Below are positions 60,322-64,000 of a stretch of DNA of 64,000 nucleotides, in pieces (position 1 is the stretch's first letter; each line of letters opens with the position of its first letter). The position numbers and the translations under genes are program-made. Source of the DNA: Butyrivibrio sp. MB2005 (GTDB lineage Bacteria > Bacillota > Clostridia > Lachnospirales > Lachnospiraceae); the NCBI RefSeq assembly GCF_000424285.1, contig NZ_AUJP01000016.1, forward strand, positions 62,001 to 126,000, in the 5' to 3' direction. The notes below the pieces were generated by a model. The model saw only the letters and a list, made by a program, of their open reading frames with translations. It ran no database searches and was not told the origin of the DNA.

Positions 60322-61323
60322 TTACCTTTTCCACTTTCCATAAAATCCAAGATAAGCTCTCCTGCTTATCTTAAAAAGTAAAACTTTCAGCTTGTAACCT
60401 GCTGATAGTCTGCCAAAGCCCTTTCCAAGTCGCTCTGCACTGTCAATCATCTCTCTGCAGGATATTAGCGCCATATTTATCAGATCCCTGTCAGCGCTTT
60501 CTTTTGATGCATCATCCATGCAGGCGATTTTACCTGCAACCAGCATTGCTGACATCATCTGAATCTCGGAGAGTCTGTCATAGGCGACTGTGCTGAATTT
60601 GTGACCGCTTCCTTTAAGGAGCTTTTCGGCTTCTCTCCAACAGGTCAGCTGATCTAAATAACTCTCCTTAAAGCTCTTTTTCATGGCTCCCTGATCGTTA
60701 TCAAGATAGTCATACAAAACAGGTGTTACAAATGCTGCTATAGTCGCATCGCCTGTTTTTAATGCCAGCTCTGTAAGAAAGAGCATATCCTCTCCTATAG
60801 TGAGGCCCTCTTTGAATTTAACACCGGCTGTTTTTACCGCCTCTGCAAGAAAAAACTTTCCCCATACGTGAGTATCTCTGTAGAGAATTGCTTTTTCGAT
60901 GTAATCATAACCGCTGAGGGCACTTTCAAAGTTGCCCTCCATCATGTCTGCTATCGGTGCATTTGAAGACTTCGCTGTTTCAAAGAGCTTTTGAATATAC
61001 TCCTTCTGAACCGTATCATCTGAATCCACAAAGGAAATATATCTGCCCTCTGCGCGTTTCATTCCCACATTCCTTGCGTGGGATACGCCAAAATTCTTCG
61101 TATGAACTACAATCAAAGTCTCGCCACTTAGCCTGTCACATAAATCAGAGCTTCCATCTGATGATCCATCATCCACCAGGATAATCTGAGAAGCTCCATG
61201 CAAATTATTTACTTCTTCCCAGTATGACAGCGCTTCCCTGACAGAAGATACACACTTCTCCAGGGATTCAATAGCCTGATAGACGGGTATTATTATACTT
61301 ATCTCAATACTCTGTCCATTCAT
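60322..61323 (-). CDS. Family 2 glycosyltransferase
   Basis: The GT-A enzyme of about 333 residues opens with ISIIIPVYQAIESLEKCVSS and carries ILVDDGSSDGSSD and FVDSDDTVQ, the nucleotide-sugar and metal-binding sites. Helical segments after about 230 may bind the membrane edge. The ATG at 61323 is chosen because GGAG lies 9 bases upstream and the family N-terminus starts there; an ATG at 61356 would begin deeper inside the preceding gene. It overlaps the end of the upstream membrane-protein gene by 20 bases. The sugar is not predictable. Confidence 0.88.
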   Translation of the reverse strand: MNGQSIEISIIIPVYQAIESLEKCVSSVREALSYWEEVNNLHGASQIILVDDGSSDGSSDLCDRLSGETLIVVHTKNFGVSHARNVGMKRAEGRYISFVDSDDTVQKEYIQKLFETAKSSNAPIADMMEGNFESALSGYDYIEKAILYRDTHVWGKFFLAEAVKTAGVKFKEGLTIGEDMLFLTELALKTGDATIAAFVTPVLYDYLDNDQGAMKKSFKESYLDQLTCWREAEKLLKGSGHKFSTVAYDRLSEIQMMSAMLVAGKIACMDDASKESADRDLINMALISCREMIDSAERLGKGFGRLSAGYKLKVLLFKISRRAYLGFYGKWKR

Positions 61324-62704
61324 CTCTGTCCACTCCAACAAGTGTATTAAAGCCATAATACTCTGCCATCATAACATTTACCCAGTACTGCCAGTCCTCG
61401 GTAATATCGCAGTCATAGGCAGATGAGTATTTGGTCTCAAACTGTGGTCTAAGCTTAGGCACAACCACATCCTTTTCCCCGGTCTTGGCATATTCCTCAA
61501 GATATGCATATCTTTCCTGCTCTTCTCTGTATATCCTGGCAAGACTTGCGCCGCTTGAAAGATAAGTAAAAAACATGTAAAGGCAGGCAATATAAATAAC
61601 GGACCTACGTATAACCTCTGTCCAGTCAGGACCGTCATAGGTATAATTAAAGGCCTGCACTACAGCGATTATGAGGAAAATACCCGCACCAAAAAGCGCT
61701 CTGCTCTGCGGAGTAACAGTCAGCACAAGGCTATAGGTGGTAATAAGAGAAAGAGCTGCAAATAAGAGCACATCATATATCTGCTCAAAGCTTTTCCCGT
61801 ATACCCTCAAAAATACAATCAGAACTATCAGCACCGCCAGAAGAACAAACATCTCATCCCTTACAACAAGTGTGATATTTAAAAATCTTGCAGCCATGCC
61901 CAAAATACCGCTATGAAGTTCCTCTCTGTATGCAGCTCTAAGCGCATTACCGGGAGCAAGAACCATCATTGCCAAACCTGCTATATTTCCAAGTATGGCA
62001 AAGATCATCCATATCTTTACTTTTTTCTCCTTTTTGTAATACAGGTATGTAAAGAACAATATGAACAAAAGACATCCACCGCTGGTGTTCTCATTGCACC
62101 ATCCCGCAATGATTCCGAATACGAAAAGTCCAATAGCCTTAAGATAAGCCTTATCATCAGCTCCGCCTTCCAAGAGCTTTTCAACATTTTTTCTAAAACA
62201 GGTCATAAAGCCCAGAATTATTGTGGTGGTCAAAAGATAGTTGCAGGCTCCGGTCTCCCAAAGAATGGTCTGAGCAAAGGATATTCCAAAAATCCAAAGG
62301 AGCAAAACTATAAGCACATAGCCCAAAACATCATATTTAGTTTTTCTGCGAATATTACTGTAGATAAGACGAGTCAGCACTGTAAAAGCGCAGGCTGCAA
62401 GAATATTGAAAAAGATCCTGTTTCCTGACAGAAAATGATAATCGATATACATGATGATGCGGGCCATAAGATGGGCCACGGAGCGTCCGGTCCAGCGAAG
62501 ATACTGGGCCTTCTCCTGAGCAAAAAGGTCAAAAAATGAACCTGCCTTTTTTACCTCAGATAAATATCCCATATCATCCATCATCATCGGAGTGAGAAAT
62601 TCATATATAAGAATAGAGATAAAGCAAAGTATTGTAGCAGCATTAAAAAGACCGGCAGATACACCCATCTTTTCTTTCTTTTTCATTTCTGAATTTGCTG
62701 CCAT
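61304..62704 (-). CDS. DUF6056-type polytopic membrane protein
   Basis: This 466-residue membrane protein has about ten helices and the DUF6056 marks ETGACNYLLTTTIILGF and IAGWCNENTSGGCLLFILFF (about 150-230), followed by a short cytoplasmic or outer tail (EEYAKTGEKDVVVPKLRP). Proteins of this family accompany glycosyltransferases in surface-glycan loci and may be GT-C-type transferases or flippases; no mechanism is established. The loop before helix 2 (MMMDDMGYLSEV; GRSVAHLMARI) has acidic and arginine residues expected to face the outside. It overlaps the following GT2 gene. Confidence 0.78.
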   Translation of the reverse strand: MAANSEMKKKEKMGVSAGLFNAATILCFISILIYEFLTPMMMDDMGYLSEVKKAGSFFDLFAQEKAQYLRWTGRSVAHLMARIIMYIDYHFLSGNRIFFNILAACAFTVLTRLIYSNIRRKTKYDVLGYVLIVLLLWIFGISFAQTILWETGACNYLLTTTIILGFMTCFRKNVEKLLEGGADDKAYLKAIGLFVFGIIAGWCNENTSGGCLLFILFFTYLYYKKEKKVKIWMIFAILGNIAGLAMMVLAPGNALRAAYREELHSGILGMAARFLNITLVVRDEMFVLLAVLIVLIVFLRVYGKSFEQIYDVLLFAALSLITTYSLVLTVTPQSRALFGAGIFLIIAVVQAFNYTYDGPDWTEVIRRSVIYIACLYMFFTYLSSGASLARIYREEQERYAYLEEYAKTGEKDVVVPKLRPQFETKYSSAYDCDITEDWQYWVNVMMAEYYGFNTLVGVDRDEWTEY

Positions 62705-62727
62705 TTACCTGCTCCCCCAAACAAACA

Positions 62728-63738
62728 TTATCTAAATCTGAATCCGGTCTCAACGACAAAGGCCATAAACCTTCCCGGATGTCTCATTAATAAATATAAT
62801 AAATGATTAACCTTGTTTTTTACAACAAGAGGTGTTTTCATAACCCGTGCCTTGATATTGTAATCGGAAAGCAGCTTAAGGATTCTTCCCGTAGTGTCAG
62901 GAGCACTGTTCTTTAATTCATTCTTTATCTGGAACATGAAAAGAAAAAGATTTTCTTTTTCAATAAGCTCTTCTGCATCAGGACCATCGTATTTATCAGC
63001 AAAGACTTTTCTGACTGCATCCATAAGATATTCAATATTATCATTCAGTCCTGCATCATACCCATGTGCCATGGACTCATCATTGTAGTAATAATGATAA
63101 TAGCACGCATCCTTCATAACATAGATACGAGTTGCATCGAGAATTGCAGGGAGCATTATGTTCATATCCTCCCCCATTCTGATACGCTTATCACAATATC
63201 CCATATTATCTGTAATAAGCTCTCTGCTGGTGAGCTTCATACATCTGGACATTGTGATGATCCTGTTCTCATTGCCAAGGATTCTTTTCTTTATCTCTTT
63301 GTCCAGGGTTTCTCCTGTGTATTCACCCGGAGCTGCTCCATGATAAATAGGATCAAGCTTTCCGTTGTCATGCTCAAAAAGGCAGTTGCTGCAGATAATC
63401 TCTCCCTTACCACGGATATACGATGCCATGTCAGAAATCATCTCGTTTTCTATCCAGTCATCGCTATCTACAAAACACAGATATGCTCCGGTAGATATCT
63501 CTACTCCTGCCATCCAAGCGCTCATGAGGCCGCCGTTTTCTTTATGTATAACTCTTATTCTGTCATCGCGGGCTGCAAATTCATCGCACATAGCGCCGCT
63601 CCTGTCCTTGGAGCCATCGTCAACAAGTATTATCTCCAGATTCTCGTAAGTCTGGTTGATAATACTATTTACGCACTTATTAAGATAAGCCTCTGCTCCA
63701 TACACAGGCACAATGACACTTATGAGCTCTTTTGCCAT
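62728..63738 (-). CDS. Family 2 glycosyltransferase
   Basis: The 336-residue transferase has ISVIVPVYGAEAYLNKCVNS, IILVDDGSKDRSG and LCFVDSDDWIENEMI, all standard GT2 donor-binding motifs. Later residues (RIRMGEDMNIMLPAILDA) contain the ED motif typical of Firmicute capsule GT2 enzymes. It lies 23 bases from the DUF6056 gene. It is the first complete gene after the initiating sugar-phosphate transferase and probably adds the second sugar of the repeat. Confidence 0.9.
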   Translation of the reverse strand: MAKELISVIVPVYGAEAYLNKCVNSIINQTYENLEIILVDDGSKDRSGAMCDEFAARDDRIRVIHKENGGLMSAWMAGVEISTGAYLCFVDSDDWIENEMISDMASYIRGKGEIICSNCLFEHDNGKLDPIYHGAAPGEYTGETLDKEIKKRILGNENRIITMSRCMKLTSRELITDNMGYCDKRIRMGEDMNIMLPAILDATRIYVMKDACYYHYYYNDESMAHGYDAGLNDNIEYLMDAVRKVFADKYDGPDAEELIEKENLFLFMFQIKNELKNSAPDTTGRILKLLSDYNIKARVMKTPLVVKNKVNHLLYLLMRHPGRFMAFVVETGFRFR

Positions 63739-63766
63739 ATATATTATATTTCCTCCCGGTAAAAGA

Positions 63767-64000
63767 TTATTCTGCGCCTCTTCCGAACAATACTACTCCC
63801 ACGGTCTTAATAAGAATTCTTATATCAAGCGCAAGGGACCAGTTATCAATATACTGAAGGTCAAGCTTAACAACATCATCAAAATCATCGATATCGCTTC
63901 TTCCGCTGACCTGCCACATACCGGTAAGTCCTGGCGTCATACTGATTCTTCTGCGATAATACTGATTATATTCCTCAAATTCCTTCTCAGTGGGCGGTCT
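63767..64000 (-). CDS. Polyprenyl-phosphate sugar-1-phosphate transferase, C-terminal part
   Basis: The last 77 codons of an enzyme of the WcaJ/WbaP/EpsL family are visible; the rest lies beyond the window. Motifs are RPPTEKEFEEY, RRISMTPGLTGMWQVSGRS, VKLDLQYIDNWSLALDIRIL and KTVGVVLFGRGAE, the conserved carboxyl end of Bac_transf proteins. The protein starts glycan assembly by placing a sugar-1-phosphate on undecaprenyl phosphate at the inner membrane face. Its position upstream of all other transferases fits a first-step enzyme and marks the operon as lipid-carrier based. Confidence 0.92.
   Translation of the reverse strand, partial: RPPTEKEFEEYNQYYRRRISMTPGLTGMWQVSGRSDIDDFDDVVKLDLQYIDNWSLALDIRILIKTVGVVLFGRGAE

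Noticed and set aside
62728..63762. 232-codon plus-strand frame opposite the GT2 gene
   Set aside because: It is antisense to a clear glycosyltransferase and rich in unlikely Cys/His/Ile runs.
1..64000. CRISPR arrays, tRNA or rRNA genes, insertion sequences, prophage or attachment sites
   Set aside because: No spaced direct-repeat arrays, cloverleaf-like genes, transposase or integrase proteins, or flanking target duplications were recognised.

Overview
The window looks like chromosome of a fibre-degrading, low- to mid-GC Firmicute of the Lachnospiraceae, most like Butyrivibrio or Pseudobutyrivibrio. This is inferred from the mannan-phosphorolysis gene set, the PRD-type PTS regulator, Big_2-ended surface proteins, YfhO/LicD/TagGH-type wall-polymer genes and strong AGGAGG ribosome sites. 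No rRNA, tRNA, CRISPR array, insertion sequence or phage gene was seen. Both window edges cut a gene.

Region 1 (1-11,122, minus strand) is a mannan-utilisation operon. Its order of transcription is a solute-binding lipoprotein, two ABC sugar permeases, a cellobiose 2-epimerase-type enzyme, a GH130 mannosylglucose phosphorylase and a very large secreted GH5 mannanase with binding modules. The genes abut or overlap by a few bases. The expected pathway is: the mannanase cuts mannan outside the cell, the ABC system imports beta-manno-oligosaccharides, the epimerase turns Man-Man into Man-Glc, and GH130 releases mannose-1-phosphate and glucose. The transporter ATPase is not encoded here. An AraC-type regulator (11,123-12,031) is divergent and shares a control region with paired inverted repeats. 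A LacI-type regulator follows it tail to tail.

Region 2 (13,258-18,989, minus strand) is a mannitol-family PTS operon: EIICB, an MtlR-like PRD activator, EIIA, a SorE/YggP-like zinc dehydrogenase and an unusual HPr paralogue (His15 kept, Asp at position 46, Leu17 and Thr18). It has a good promoter, an upstream inverted repeat resembling the MtlR box, a palindrome just after the predicted transcription start, and a terminator.

Region 3 (19,041-29,084) holds a flotillin, a polytopic membrane protein, a parallel beta-helix surface protein, and a lone plus-strand LtaS-like phosphotransferase/sulfatase. The last carries a C-terminal extension that appears to contain ILEI/FAM3-like modules.

Region 4 (29,074-64,000, minus strand) is one long, tightly packed surface-glycopolymer locus. 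It has glycosyltransferases (GT2, GT11, DUF4422), two pyruvyltransferase-family proteins, an F420-hydrogenase-beta-like iron-sulfur protein, YfhO and other large membrane proteins. It also has three clear CDP-glycerol glycerophosphotransferase-family proteins, two LicD proteins, a TarI/IspD-like cytidylyltransferase with an adjacent SDR, a cytidylyltransferase-aminotransferase fusion, a TagGH-like ABC exporter, and the end of a polyprenyl-phosphate sugar-1-phosphate transferase. Together these suggest a lipid-linked heteropolymer decorated with or built from polyol-phosphate units, made inside and exported by the ABC transporter.

The most unusual gene is 51,410-54,175. It fuses a complete YidC/Oxa1-like domain, in which the conserved groove arginine is replaced by asparagine, to extra membrane helices and an extracellular sulfatase/LtaS-like domain. 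It is the best candidate here for an undescribed membrane phosphotransferase system.
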